Positions 36,374 to 45,179 of a stretch of DNA of 64,000 nucleotides are shown in pieces. Position 1 is the first letter of the stretch; each line of letters starts with the position of its first letter. Source of the DNA: a bacterium (GTDB lineage: Bacteria; Planctomycetota; Planctomycetia; Isosphaerales; Isosphaeraceae); assembly GCA_016125085.1 (NCBI GenBank), contig WGMM01000035.1, positions 1 to 64,000 on the forward strand, written 5' to 3'. The notes beneath the pieces were generated by a model. The model had not been told where the DNA came from. It saw only the letters and a program-made list of their open reading frames with translations, and did not search any database. The position numbers and the translations under genes are program-made.

Positions 36374-37441
36374 TCAGGCGTTCGTCGCAAGTTCGTTCCG
36401 AAGGCGCCGACGCATTCGAAGCCCTCCGAGCATCGCGATACCAAGAGCCGTCATCAAGTAGCTCGAAGGCTCAGGAACGACGGTCACGTTGATGTTCGTG
36501 GTGCCAGTGATCGAAAACGTGTAGACGCCCGCCGGGATAGATGAAGGCGTCACGAACGCGATTCCGTTGATCGTATTGGTGAGCCCCGCTGTGTTGTCGT
36601 TACGCGTCGCACTATTCGAAAGCGGCGCTACGAGCTGACGAGAGTAGGTCGGCATCGAGACGAAGACCGATTCCTGAGTCGTCAGATCCTTGATATCCAG
36701 CCGGAACAGCGTGGAGGCTTCGGCAACCTGAAAATTGAGATCGGAGAACGCGACCAGGCGATCGATCAGGTTGAATGACAGCGCGACGGTATCGCTCGCG
36801 GAGAGAACGAACGAGCCGGAAACTGTCCATCCCGAGGTGGAGGAACCGATCGTGCCGGGAGGCAGGTTTCCGATACCTTCGGCTACCGAATCGACAGAAA
36901 CGTTCGCGTTCGGAGCATCCGGCGCGCCGTTCGTAAATCCCGCCTCGAAGAGCCAGCGGGGATCGACCGGGCCGTTCATCTGCGGCGGAATGCGGGTCAA
37001 AACGTCGCTTCGGACATAAATGTCCGAGGCCGATAACCCGCCGGCAGGAATCCCGCTCTGTACGGCATTCTGCAAACCCGCGGCCGTTGGCGTGTATTGG
37101 GTGAGAACCGTGTTGTTGGGAACGCCATAAGGAGCAGTCGCGGAGTAGTTCTCCGGTGGTGCCGCTACGTTCCCCAGAAAGGACTGGGCGGCGTCCATCG
37201 TCGGAGTGTTGGATGAAGTTCCGCCGTAACCGGCGAGGGTCGCCGATGTGTTGGTGGTAACGGTGAAAGGGTTTCCGGTCAGGTTCGAAGTCGTTCCTGA
37301 CTGAATCAGCATATTGTAAACTTTCTGCTGCGCGAAAGCGTAAACGGTTCCAGCCACCGAACTGGGACTCGACGATACGCCGATCAACGCCGCCATCGCG
37401 AACGACGCGAGCGTTCGAGGCGTTGGGAAGATCTTATACAT
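36374..37441 (-). CDS. PEP-CTERM sorting-domain protein B
   Basis: A 355-residue paralogue of protein A. The signal peptide covers about residues 1-30 (LASFAMAALIGVSSSPSSVAG). The C-terminal PEP-CTERM signal is VPEPSSYLMTALGIAMLGG followed by RMRRRLR. Shared segments with protein A include VYAFAQQKVYNM, ENYSATAP versus QNYSTVTP, RSDVLTRIPP, and the run AxxSVDSVAEG/ANLSLDSAAEG. The function is unknown; conservation of the pair and their matching terminators suggest a duplication with retained structure. It is next to the 3' end of the Anbu cluster on the same strand, separated by 433 bp. Confidence 0.92.
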   Translation of the reverse strand: MYKIFPTPRTLASFAMAALIGVSSSPSSVAGTVYAFAQQKVYNMLIQSGTTSNLTGNPFTVTTNTSATLAGYGGTSSNTPTMDAAQSFLGNVAAPPENYSATAPYGVPNNTVLTQYTPTAAGLQNAVQSGIPAGGLSASDIYVRSDVLTRIPPQMNGPVDPRWLFEAGFTNGAPDAPNANVSVDSVAEGIGNLPPGTIGSSTSGWTVSGSFVLSASDTVALSFNLIDRLVAFSDLNFQVAEASTLFRLDIKDLTTQESVFVSMPTYSRQLVAPLSNSATRNDNTAGLTNTINGIAFVTPSSIPAGVYTFSITGTTNINVTVVPEPSSYLMTALGIAMLGGLRMRRRLRNELATNA

Positions 37442-37874
37442 GGCCTGTTTCTCTTTCGATCAAACGATGCGAACCGACGACCTGTCCCGATTTCTCGGCC
37501 GGCTCAACGGATGTGAGACTCATTCGTCTGGTGCGATCGACGAGAAACACCGTTTCGACGCGATCGGCCAGCCAGAACGGAACTCCGGCCACTGAAATTT
37601 ACGACTCTTACGGAAACGCTTCAACTCTTTTAACGACAGTGGTTTCTGAAATCCATCACGTGAACGCAACCGCACGATTCGAAGCGAACGAAACGTAACG
37701 ATCCGTATGACTCCACGATGCCGGAACTCTTACGATCGAAGAGATTCCGGCGATTCCGAGAACCGGCATCGTCGAGAACCGTCCCGTTTCGTTCGAATGA
37801 GGGTGTTGCCCTGGAGCGTCAGGAAATGCCGAAACCGCACGCAGGGGGACATTTCGAACGAAAACCTGAGCGAA
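37442..37874. other. intergenic region between PEP-CTERM gene B and Anbu
   Basis: About 430 bases, no supported gene. It should carry the promoter of PEP-CTERM protein B; no convincing -35/-10 pair was found. A short hairpin at 37865-37879 overlaps the Anbu stop codon. Confidence 0.5.
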
Positions 37875-37879
37875 TCAGG
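37861..37879 (-). terminator. weak terminator overlapping the Anbu stop codon
   Basis: On the minus strand CCTGA-TTCGC-TCAGG is followed by TTTTCG. The stem is only 5 bp, so this is tentative. Confidence 0.35.
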
Positions 37880-38654
37880 CCGAAACGTTGGTCGATCCGG
37901 GCTTTTGCACGTCCGCATCGGTTTCCCGACGTGCGAATTCGATCGACGGAATATCCTGAACGGCCTCTCTCAAATGGTTTTCCCATTCCTGCCGCATGGC
38001 CATCAGGTCTTTATCCGCTTCCGGAAAGACACGATATTCATGTACCGCCAAATCATCCTTGCGGTATTTGAGCAGATCGATCGGCGGCCCGACCGTCAGG
38101 TTCGAACGCATTGTCGAATCGAGCGAGATGAGCGCATATTTCACGGCATCGCTGAGAGTCGTCTTTTCGTAAACCACGCCCCGGTCAAGGATCGGGCGGC
38201 CATATTTGACTTCTCCGATCTGAAGGAACGGGCACTCGTCCGTGGCCCGCACGGGATTCCCCTGGGGATAGACCATGTAAAGCTGATGGTTCTGATTGCG
38301 GATCTGGCCACCGACGATCAGGGAAACGTTGAACGTGAAATTGTCACGTTCCAGAGCCTCACGATCGAGTTCTGCGACTTCCCGGACACGGTTGCCGATT
38401 TCACGGACGGCGTCATAAAAGGTGTCGGAAGAGGCCATCCCGCGGCCAGCGTCGAAATCCTGACGCAGCAGGGTAATGATCGATTGCGAGCAACTCAGGC
38501 TGCCGGATGAGAGAATGACGAAAACCCGGTCGCCAGGCCGCTCGAAAATGTGCATTTTCCGCACTTTGTTGATCTGGTCCAAGCCCGCGTTCGTACGGCG
38601 GTCCGAGGCCAGAACCAATCCGTCGCGTGTCACGATTCCGAGGCAATAAGTCAT
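37875..38654 (-). CDS. Anbu proteasome-type peptidase
   Basis: A 259-residue member of the Ntn-hydrolase/proteasome superfamily, Anbu (ancestral beta subunit) group. The start is set at MTYCLGIVTRDGL so that Met removal exposes the catalytic Thr1; the frame has 8 more residues upstream that no family member needs. Conserved features are VTRDGLVLASDRR, the Lys-containing INKVRKMHIF, and the SSGSLSCSQSI segment. Anbu proteins form helical or ring-like assemblies; the physiological substrate is not established. The neighbours upstream (ATP-grasp, alpha-E, transglutaminase) are the classic Anbu-cluster partners, which strongly supports the call. Confidence 0.92.
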   Translation of the reverse strand: MTYCLGIVTRDGLVLASDRRTNAGLDQINKVRKMHIFERPGDRVFVILSSGSLSCSQSIITLLRQDFDAGRGMASSDTFYDAVREIGNRVREVAELDREALERDNFTFNVSLIVGGQIRNQNHQLYMVYPQGNPVRATDECPFLQIGEVKYGRPILDRGVVYEKTTLSDAVKYALISLDSTMRSNLTVGPPIDLLKYRKDDLAVHEYRVFPEADKDLMAMRQEWENHLREAVQDIPSIEFARRETDADVQKPGSTNVSA

Positions 38655-38900
38655 GGCGGAGAGTGCTTTCCCGAGCAAATTCGACGCGATTCAGGCTGGT
38701 TTCGACAGTGGGGCCGCAGCGGCAGGTCGAGCCGCATTCTAGGAAAAATCGTCGGCGATCGAAAGTCGAATCGAAGAACGACCTGAAATCGATCCGCCTG
38801 ATGCACGCCGGCAATTTTCGTCGCACCCGTGCCATGCTTTTCGCATTGCAGGACTTAAGCGATCATCCGGAAGATCCCGAGGCCCATTTTTTCGGACTGG

Positions 38901-39923
38901 TTACTGTTGCTGCTGAGTCTGCTGGGGATGGCTCGTCGGCAAAAACGGCTGACTTGCCAGACTTGACCGAAGCTCGGCCGCGGCTGGCGATTGTGACCTC
39001 GACCGACCCAAAAATCCCAACGACATGCGGTCTCGGTCATGCGACCTCAGTGCCTTGCGAGGCACGAAGCCCATCGTGTCCGACGGAAGCCGATCGACCG
39101 GCGAGATCTCCACGACGACGTCGATCGCTTCGTCCGCCTCACCCAGCCAGAGGCCCCGGTTCGGCGGTACGTCCGAATAGTCCCTGCCATAGGCGACGGT
39201 GATGTGGTCGTCGGTCGCGAAATGACCTCGGGTCGGGTCCAGATCGATCCATCCCGCTCGAGGACCGAACCACACCTGGGCCCAGGCGTGCGTCGCGATC
39301 TGCCCCGGCTGATGAATGTAACCGCTCACGTAACGTGCCGGCATCCCCTTGAGCCGGGCCAGGCCGATCAGAACGTGGGCGAAATCCTGGCACACGCCGC
39401 GGTTCAGTTCGAGGACCTCCTCGACCGAACTCCAGGCATGAGTGACGTCCGACTCGTAAGTGATCCGCTCGCGAATCACGTCCATTATCCGTGCAGCCCG
39501 GTCCGCCGCCGACTCACCTTCCGGCCAATCCATGGAATTCGCCAGTTCGGTCATCAGCGGCCCGTTGGGCACCAGAAGGCTGGGCTTGAGAAGCTCACGC
39601 ATGTCCAGGCCAATTTCGGAACTCAGGCCGGAATGAACCACAGCGCCTTCGATTCGCGCATTCACGTCGCGCCGATGGGTGCGGACGAAGCTCGATGCCA
39701 TCACCGAAAGCCGGGCATAGGGCTCGAAAATGTTGAACAGATCGACGCGATTGCCGTCGCCGTCCCGGAAGCTCGTGATCGGGGCCGCCGGATTCGTGGC
39801 GATCGAATAGTGATAGGCGGTCTGGTCGTCATCCGACCGAGGCGCCATACGAACTTCGAAAATCGTGCCCGAGACTTCCCGGGTGTATCGTAGTCGAGTT
39901 TCGTGCGTGATTTTCAGCAGCAT
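38901..39923 (-). CDS. transglutaminase-like cysteine peptidase of the Anbu cluster
   Basis: A 340-residue protein with an N-terminal bacterial transglutaminase-like beta domain and a transglutaminase core. The triad is visible as Cys178 (NRGVCQDFAH), His212 (ATHAWAQVW) and Asp229 (IDLDPTRG). In this cluster the enzyme probably cleaves or forms amide bonds in a small peptide rather than cross-linking proteins. The C-terminal ~70 residues are Ser/Gln-rich (ending QQTQQQQ) and look disordered. It is 37 nt downstream of the alpha-E gene; 246 bp then separate it from Anbu. Confidence 0.9.
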   Translation of the reverse strand: MLLKITHETRLRYTREVSGTIFEVRMAPRSDDDQTAYHYSIATNPAAPITSFRDGDGNRVDLFNIFEPYARLSVMASSFVRTHRRDVNARIEGAVVHSGLSSEIGLDMRELLKPSLLVPNGPLMTELANSMDWPEGESAADRAARIMDVIRERITYESDVTHAWSSVEEVLELNRGVCQDFAHVLIGLARLKGMPARYVSGYIHQPGQIATHAWAQVWFGPRAGWIDLDPTRGHFATDDHITVAYGRDYSDVPPNRGLWLGEADEAIDVVVEISPVDRLPSDTMGFVPRKALRSHDRDRMSLGFLGRSRSQSPAAAELRSSLASQPFLPTSHPQQTQQQQ

Positions 39924-39959
39924 CGGCGTACGCTCCGTTTCGCGTAAGGCAGGCGTAAG

Positions 39960-40901
39960 TCAGAAATAGGCCGCGTAGAGACGATCGCTTACGCGGTCGC
40001 ACGTCCACTGAATCTCGCCGAGGATGTTCTCGACCCCTTCATCCAGAATTTCCGCGGACTCCGCGAAGGAGAGCAGGGCATCGAGCCGGCCGATCAGACG
40101 TTCCGCATCGCGCGAGACTTCGCTGCCCGCCTCGGATCCGATCCCTTCCAGGGCGGACCGGGCATGCGAAACGCCATAGCGGATCGAGTGAGGGAACTGC
40201 TCGTCCAGCACGAGCAGGTCGATCAGATATTCAGGCGTGACACCTTCCGGATACCGGCTCATGAACGTATCGCGTGCGGCACAGGCCCCGAGAAGCCAGC
40301 TCCAGTGTGCCGATTCGTATGCCGAAGTGCCTTCACGCATAACGCACAAGGCTTCGAAGAGCAGCCGGCAGAGCATTCCGACCGATTCCAGCCGCCGGCC
40401 GAGATCCAGGAAGTACCAGGGTGCAGCCCGGGGCTGACCGTCAGACACCAGCGCGAAGAACAGCAGACCGCCCTGGCTGACCTGATTCAGCACACGCGAA
40501 GGCGATTCGCGAAACCGGCTGCGGAACCGCTTCGAACCCAGAGCGTGATGCAGCCTGTTGAGCTGGGAAAACGGCTCGGCCCCAAGGACGTCCTGGGAGG
40601 CCCGTGCGTTCTCCTTCGCCTGGTTCAGAAGCATCGTCACCGTATGATCGCTCGATTGCCCGAACGTCATCGTCATCAATTCGTGCATGAGCCTGCCGGG
40701 CCTCGGCAGAGTCTCTTCCGGCAAACCGAGAATGTGCAGAACCGGGGCGAGCTTGGCGCCGGCGGGTTTGTCCTGAATCCGCCGCGGCACCGCACCGAGC
40801 TGCACCTGATAGGTGGCATCCAGGAGTCGGCAAAGGCCCTGCGCCCGCTCGACGTTACGTCCGATCCAGAAGAGATTTTCGGCGACTCGGCTGAGCATCA
40901 T
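39960..40901 (-). CDS. alpha-E domain protein (DUF403)
   Basis: A 313-residue, largely helical protein beginning MMLSRVAENLFWIGRNVERA, the usual start of alpha-E proteins. The family co-occurs with the circularly permuted ATP-grasp and transglutaminase genes, and is predicted to take part in making a small peptide-like product. Its ATG overlaps the ATP-grasp stop by 4 nt (ATGA), so translation is coupled. Catalytic residues are not established. Confidence 0.92.
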   Translation of the reverse strand: MMLSRVAENLFWIGRNVERAQGLCRLLDATYQVQLGAVPRRIQDKPAGAKLAPVLHILGLPEETLPRPGRLMHELMTMTFGQSSDHTVTMLLNQAKENARASQDVLGAEPFSQLNRLHHALGSKRFRSRFRESPSRVLNQVSQGGLLFFALVSDGQPRAAPWYFLDLGRRLESVGMLCRLLFEALCVMREGTSAYESAHWSWLLGACAARDTFMSRYPEGVTPEYLIDLLVLDEQFPHSIRYGVSHARSALEGIGSEAGSEVSRDAERLIGRLDALLSFAESAEILDEGVENILGEIQWTCDRVSDRLYAAYF

Positions 40902-42388
40902 GGCCTCACTCCCCCGATTCCTTCGGAGCCGATCGCGGGGGCATTCCAGTCATCGCCGAGCACCCACGTGTCCTTCGTGCCGCCCCCTTGTGAGCTGTTG
41001 ACCACAAGGCTTCCCTTGACGAGTGCCACTCGCGTCAGCCCCCCGGCCAGAACTTTCACGTTTTCGCCGTAGAGCACGAACGGCCGAAGATCGATATGCC
41101 GGGGCTCGAAGCGGTCTTCGACCAGCGTCGGATGCTGAGACAGGCTGATCGTCGGCTGGGCGATGTACCCGCGCGGGTTGGAGCGAACGCGCCTGGCGAA
41201 TTCGTCCCGCTGCTCTGCCGTCGAAGCCGGGCCGATCAGCATGCCGTAGCCGCCGGAGGCATCCACGGCCTTGACGACCAGTTTCTCCAGATTGCCGAGA
41301 ATGTGGTCCATGTGGCTCGGCAATTCAGGCCTGAACGTTTCGACGTTCTCGAGAATCGGGTCTTCCCGCAGGTAATAGCGAATCATGTCGGGCACGAACG
41401 GATAGATCCCCTTGTCGTCGGCGACCCCGGTTCCCACGGCGTTGGCCAGGCCGATCCGCCCAGTTCGATACGCCGCCATCATGCCTGCGACACCCAGCAC
41501 GCTGTCTCGCCGGAAATAGAGCGGGTCAAGGAATTCGTCGTCCACCCGGCGATAGATCACGTCCACCCGCTGGGCGCCGCGGATCGTACGCATGTAAACC
41601 TGGCCGTCGTCCAGGAAAAGGTCGCGGCCTTCCACCAGGGGAATGCCCATACGACGCGCCAGAAAACTGTGTTCGTAAAACGCCGAGTTGTAGACGCCGG
41701 GCGTGAGCAGGACGATCTTCGGGTCGTCCACGTCGGCCGGAGCGATGTGGCGGAGCACTTCCAGAAGGTGAGCCGGATAGTCCTCGACGGGTTTGACGTT
41801 GTACCCTGCGAACAAAAACGGCAGTGCCTGCTTGCTGATCTCCCGGTTTTTGAGCACGTAGGACACGCCCGAAGGCGTCCGGCCATTATCTTCGAGCACG
41901 AGATAGCGGCCATCGCGATCGCGAATCAGGTCGATTCCGGCGACATGAATGTAGATATCTTTGGGCACGTTCAGGCCGACGCATTCACGCCGGTATCCTG
42001 AAGAACCCAGGACCACGTCGGGGCTGATCACGCCGTCGCGAAGGATATGGCGGGTGTGGTAAATGTCCTTCAGGAACAGGTTCAGGGCGATGATCCGCTG
42101 TACCAGCCCCCGTTCCAGACGCCGCCACTGCTGCTCGGAGACAAGACGCGGCATCGGGTCGAAGGGGATGATCTGCTCCACCCCCTGCCGCCGGCCGTAA
42201 ACCGTGAACGTGATGCCCTGATCGCGCATGATCAGTTCGGCGACCCGGTCACAACGCCGCAACTGACGCGGATCGACGTCAGACAAATTTTCCAGCAGGG
42301 CACGGTATTCCGGCGAGGGTTGCCCTGGCGCCGAGAAGACCTCGTCGAATCCGACAGTCCCATAGTCCGAGAACAACCGTTCCTGCAT
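40898..42388 (-). CDS. circularly permuted ATP-grasp type 2 protein
   Basis: A 496-residue protein (DUF404/DUF407 families) predicted to ligate an amino group to a carboxylate using ATP. Motifs include GSSGYRRECVGLNVPKD, IHVAGIDLIRDRDGRYLVLE, NGRTPSGVSYVLKNRE and DASGGYGMLIGP. The start MQERLFSDYGTVGFDEVF is preferred: AAGG lies about 8 nt upstream, whereas the ATG 10 residues earlier has no ribosome-binding site. It is first in the four-gene Anbu cluster and overlaps the alpha-E gene. Confidence 0.92.
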   Translation of the reverse strand: MQERLFSDYGTVGFDEVFSAPGQPSPEYRALLENLSDVDPRQLRRCDRVAELIMRDQGITFTVYGRRQGVEQIIPFDPMPRLVSEQQWRRLERGLVQRIIALNLFLKDIYHTRHILRDGVISPDVVLGSSGYRRECVGLNVPKDIYIHVAGIDLIRDRDGRYLVLEDNGRTPSGVSYVLKNREISKQALPFLFAGYNVKPVEDYPAHLLEVLRHIAPADVDDPKIVLLTPGVYNSAFYEHSFLARRMGIPLVEGRDLFLDDGQVYMRTIRGAQRVDVIYRRVDDEFLDPLYFRRDSVLGVAGMMAAYRTGRIGLANAVGTGVADDKGIYPFVPDMIRYYLREDPILENVETFRPELPSHMDHILGNLEKLVVKAVDASGGYGMLIGPASTAEQRDEFARRVRSNPRGYIAQPTISLSQHPTLVEDRFEPRHIDLRPFVLYGENVKVLAGGLTRVALVKGSLVVNSSQGGGTKDTWVLGDDWNAPAIGSEGIGGVRP

Positions 42389-42661
42389 AGTCTGACCTTG
42401 TTCCAATCGATACGGCATCTGATGAACGAATTCACAAGCACATCCCGTGCCAGAAACGATGCGCTCGAAGACACATGATCCTCAAGCAGTGCCTTGCGTG
42501 ATCATCCGGCAGGCAACAATCCCAAACAAGCGAATTGCGAGAATATCATGGGCCAGGGGCGAAACAGGACCGATCAAACCGCCTTACCGGCCGGTCGAAT
42601 TCAAGCCCTGATCGATATTTAAGGAACTTTCTCCGGCAAACGAAGAAGACCGACCGGCGGC

Positions 42662-43306
42662 TCAGTCTCCAGGTATCGCGCGTTCCAGACCCGGCTCGAT
42701 CGCTCCCGGTGATAATTCCGGTGCGACGGGTAGCTCAAGTTCGCCGGGTGACAGGACCGGCGGACGATCCTTACCGCTCATTCCGCCCTGATCTTCGGGC
42801 ATCACCGGCATGGTTTCCGCACGGGATTTCTCGTCTTCTCCTCCTGAGCCCGAATCGGATTCTTTCATCACGGGCATAGTGGCCATCTTCGGGGAAGCGG
42901 ACCAACCGGGGCTGACCAGGGGAGCCTGTTGCATCATCATCTGGGCAGGCGGCATCTGCGAGGCCCCCTTCGAATCGCTGGCCAGGCTCGAAGAGGCCGG
43001 CATTTCCGCCATGCCGTTACCGGGCGAGTCCGGCTTCTGCCGGATTGCCGAACCCATTTTCGCCCCAGGGGACTGATCGTATTCGTTGTACATGGACATC
43101 ATGTCCTTCATGATCATGGCCATCCTGATCAAGTCATTCGGGCTATTCATCGCTTCCGGCTCGACCGATGCGACGACTGCGGGATCGGCCAAGCTGACCG
43201 GATCGACAGAAGCCAGCATTCCCGACGGATCGATTCCGACCACAGCCGGGCACGTTCGATCCTCAAGAGTATCGAGCTGCGGGATAAGTCGGCCTTGCCG
43301 TTTCAT
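42662..43306 (-). CDS. uncharacterised LEDR-motif protein, Met/Pro/Ser-rich
   Basis: A 214-residue protein starting MKRQGRLIPQLDTLEDRTCPA, the N-terminal motif found on many planctomycete secreted proteins. After about residue 55 it is low-complexity, rich in Met, Pro, Ser and Gly (runs such as PPAQMMMQQAP), with no recognised domain. Its ATG overlaps the stop of the membrane-fusion protein by 4 nt (ATGA), so the two are translated together. It is presumably exported; the role is unknown. Met-rich segments could bind copper or silver, but that is speculation. Confidence 0.7.
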   Translation of the reverse strand: MKRQGRLIPQLDTLEDRTCPAVVGIDPSGMLASVDPVSLADPAVVASVEPEAMNSPNDLIRMAMIMKDMMSMYNEYDQSPGAKMGSAIRQKPDSPGNGMAEMPASSSLASDSKGASQMPPAQMMMQQAPLVSPGWSASPKMATMPVMKESDSGSGGEDEKSRAETMPVMPEDQGGMSGKDRPPVLSPGELELPVAPELSPGAIEPGLERAIPGD

Positions 43307-44406
43307 CGCTCCGAACCCTCGAAATGCGTTTCGAGAATCGACCCGATCCGCAATGCCCGATCCGGATTCTCGACTTCCGAAAGGAATTGGATCTCCTGCG
43401 TTTCCGGGTCGACGATCGGCAACAAGGTCACGACCTTGCCCTCATATGTCCGGCCGCGTTGCGAGAACTTGACGGGCATGCCCGGTCGGATTTCGGTTTC
43501 GCGATCCGGAGAAACTTTCGCACGGACGAACAGCTTCGAATCATCGACCAGTTCCACCCATACCGGAGCGGCACCAGCCCTCGGCGGTTGATCACCGATC
43601 GTCGCGGCGACTTTCGTCACCACGACCTGACGAGCCTCGCCAGGGGCACCTTTAATCATGTGGACAGGTACTTTACCCCAGCTCATGTCCCGTTTGAAAT
43701 TGGCCAGGTCGAGGTCGCTTTGCGCCTGAACGAGCCGGGATTCCGCGATCTGGACATCGGCATCGGCGAGCTGATCCTGCAGGGCCGCGATTTTCTCGGC
43801 CTTCGTCAATTCCGCGACCGCGAGATTCCAGAGATTCTCGGCACGCTGGTGCACTTCGATCGATTCCGTGTCACGCCGTTTCAGGCCAGAAATTCGCTCA
43901 TGTTCCTGCCTTGCATTGAGTTCACGAATTCTGGCCTGGTCCACGGCCGTTTTCGCTTCGACCTTCGCCAACTCGGCTTTCGAACGTGCCGCTGCAAGCT
44001 CGATCTTCGCCCGCGAGGCTTCTTCGATGACTCCGTCGATTTCCGCCGGAGTTTCGAACTGAGTCGTCAAAATGTCGCTATCGCCCACCCAGGCGCCCTT
44101 CTCGCGTTTCCAGGTCAGACGTTGCCCCTCATGCACATCGACACGAAGAATCGGCCAATCGTTGTAAGGCATGATCCGAAAGACTCGATCCGGGATAGGC
44201 TCGACGACACCTTTGACCTTCGCCAAATGCCCGGTTTCGGATTCTGAGGAGCCCTGGGCAACGGCTTCACGTGTCGGACGAAGATAATTCAGAAGACCAC
44301 CACCGCATGACCCTTCGATCGCGGAATAGGCGAGCGAGACCGCGGAAACGCAGACGGCGCCAAGCATGGTCAGGCTGCGCAGGGAACCTTCATGAAGCCC
44401 ATTCAT
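43303..44406 (-). CDS. HlyD/RND-type membrane fusion (periplasmic adaptor) protein
   Basis: A 367-residue protein with an N-terminal membrane/signal segment (SLTMLGAVCVSAVSLAYSA), a lipoyl-like barrel half (IMPYNDWPILRVDVHEGQ), a long helical hairpin at about 115-225 (EASRAKIELAAARSKAELAK, then AALQDQLADADVQIAESR), and a C-terminal beta-barrel (VELVDDSKLFVRAKV, RPGMPVKFSQRG). Such adaptors join an inner-membrane pump to an outer-membrane channel. Neither is adjacent, so the partner is unknown. It is followed directly by the LEDR-motif gene. Confidence 0.8.
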   Translation of the reverse strand: MNGLHEGSLRSLTMLGAVCVSAVSLAYSAIEGSCGGGLLNYLRPTREAVAQGSSESETGHLAKVKGVVEPIPDRVFRIMPYNDWPILRVDVHEGQRLTWKREKGAWVGDSDILTTQFETPAEIDGVIEEASRAKIELAAARSKAELAKVEAKTAVDQARIRELNARQEHERISGLKRRDTESIEVHQRAENLWNLAVAELTKAEKIAALQDQLADADVQIAESRLVQAQSDLDLANFKRDMSWGKVPVHMIKGAPGEARQVVVTKVAATIGDQPPRAGAAPVWVELVDDSKLFVRAKVSPDRETEIRPGMPVKFSQRGRTYEGKVVTLLPIVDPETQEIQFLSEVENPDRALRIGSILETHFEGSER

Positions 44407-44528
44407 GTTCGAGACCTCGCTTGGAACCGACAGGACGGCCCCTGAACCGTAAAACCACTTATCTCACGTAATTATAACAGACACCTGCAGTGCCGCAACT
44501 TATCGAAAGTTGACGCATCAAAAGGCTA

Positions 44529-44555
44529 TGCGGCCGATTCCGTGGGAACCGGCCG
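44529..44555 (-). terminator. terminator of bcp
   Basis: GCGGCCG-A-TTCC pairs with GGAA-C-CGGCCGC around a 3-nt loop; on the minus strand CCTTTTG follows. It lies 36 nt after the bcp stop. Confidence 0.75.
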
Positions 44556-44590
44556 CGAAACGAAGATCGAAGAATCGCCCGGATTTCGAC

Positions 44591-45043
44591 TCAGATCGAT
44601 TCGAGCACCTTCGCGATATGGCCGTCGACTTTCACCTTGGGGAAAACTTTGACGATATTGCCGTCGGGGCCAATGACGAACGTCGTGCGTTCGACGCCCA
44701 TCGACTTGCGCCCGTACATGTTCTTCTCCTTCCACACGTCATACGCCTGGCACACGGTCTTCTCGGTGTCTGCCAGAAGCACGAACGGCAGTTCGTACTT
44801 GTCGACGAATTTCTTGTGGCTCTTCGGATCATCCGGGCTGACGCCGAGAATCACCACGCCCTTCTTCGTGAATTGGGCGAAGTCGTCGCGAAATCCGCAG
44901 GCTTCCTTCGTACATCCCGGCGTGTCGTCCTTCGGATAAAAGTAAAGCACGACGTGCTTGCCATGAAAGTCAGACAAGCGGACGGTTGCCCCGTTCTGGT
45001 CGGCCAGGGCGAAATCGGGTGCGGCATCTCCGACAGCGGGCAT
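44591..45043 (-). CDS. bcp: thioredoxin-dependent peroxiredoxin, Bcp/PrxQ type
   Basis: A 150-residue peroxiredoxin that reduces hydrogen peroxide and organic peroxides. The peroxidatic Cys is in TPGCTKEACGF, with a second Cys five residues later as in the atypical 2-Cys BCP/PrxQ group. GDAAPDFAL, VVLYFYPKDD and VERTTFVIGPDG are typical. The start MPAVGDAAPDF is preferred over an ATG 10 residues earlier, matching family length. The thioredoxin reductase at 48.6 kb could supply its electrons. Confidence 0.93.
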   Translation of the reverse strand: MPAVGDAAPDFALADQNGATVRLSDFHGKHVVLYFYPKDDTPGCTKEACGFRDDFAQFTKKGVVILGVSPDDPKSHKKFVDKYELPFVLLADTEKTVCQAYDVWKEKNMYGRKSMGVERTTFVIGPDGNIVKVFPKVKVDGHIAKVLESI

Positions 45044-45179
45044 GATCGGCTCACTTTCATTGAGTTGATGCATGACTGCATGCGACGCTCGGAATCGACG
45101 CTTCAGTCAACGGCATAAATTCGTTTTAGGACTGCGGCAAGCCCGCCGACCACATGGCCGGTTGATTCGGAACGCCGGC

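Noticed and set aside
35764-36492. 242-residue open frame on the plus strand between the PEP-CTERM genes
   Set aside because: It overlaps the 3' end of PEP-CTERM gene B, spans that gene's terminator, has no recognisable domain and unusual composition.
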